A stretch of DNA of 6,246 bases from Chloroflexota bacterium. GTDB taxonomy: Bacteria > Chloroflexota > Dehalococcoidia > Lucifugimonadales > JAPUKM01. The stretch is from positions 1 to 6,246 of the forward strand of contig JAPUKM010000074.1 in assembly GCA_027295645.1 (NCBI GenBank), read 5' to 3'. A program made the position numbers and the translations under genes. The stretch's first letter is position 1. Every line of letters begins with the position of its first letter. This document shows positions 5,358 through 6,246 of this stretch, one piece after another. The notes beneath the pieces are model-generated. The model did no database searches. It saw only the letters and a list, made by a program, of their open reading frames with translations, and was not told the origin of the DNA.

Positions 5358-6246
<889 letters not shown>

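Overview
The window looks like chromosomal DNA from a GC-rich bacterium. The partial 16S rRNA at the right end is the best taxonomic marker. From memory, its conserved blocks and very short V3 helix resemble Chloroflexota, in the direction of Dehalococcoidia/SAR202. This is recall, not an alignment. The six genes called use UAG (4) or UGA (2) as stop codons and never UAA, and they fit the standard bacterial code.

Layout, left to right. (1) Positions 1-183 hold two tRNA-Leu(UAA) genes placed head to head. They form a nearly perfect palindrome centred on base 77. The minus-strand copy runs off the left edge. (2) Positions 184-295 are a short non-coding gap with one weak inverted repeat, lying between the plus-strand tRNA and the minus-strand genes that converge on it. 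(3) Positions 296-1012 hold three small minus-strand genes of 63, 69 and 104 codons. The first two have strong ribosome binding sites, and the third starts inside the second. I recognise no family for any of them. (4) Positions 1013-1304 are non-coding. They contain the leader of the small-gene cassette, with an operator-like palindrome, and two hairpins beyond the end of prfA. (5) Positions 1305-5110 hold three ordinary-sized minus-strand genes, in transcription order: a metal-dependent amidohydrolase, a fold-type I PLP aminotransferase and prfA (release factor 1). The gap of 3714-3859 (146 bp) shows no convincing promoter or RNA gene. (6) Positions 5111-5357 are a divergent control region, with a candidate promoter for the amidohydrolase on the minus strand and a very good sigma-70-type promoter plus boxA-like leader for 16S rRNA on the plus strand. 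(7) From 5358 to the right edge is the 5' portion of 16S rRNA, up to about E. coli position 906.

Functionally this is mainly translation hardware (tRNA, RF1, 16S rRNA) next to a probable peptide or amino-acid catabolic pair. The amidohydrolase could release an amino acid that the aminotransferase then deaminates, but this link rests only on adjacency. I see no CRISPR array, insertion sequence, phage gene or clear defence system. The two things that are not routine are the divergent tRNA-Leu palindrome and the unrecognised three-gene small-protein cassette.
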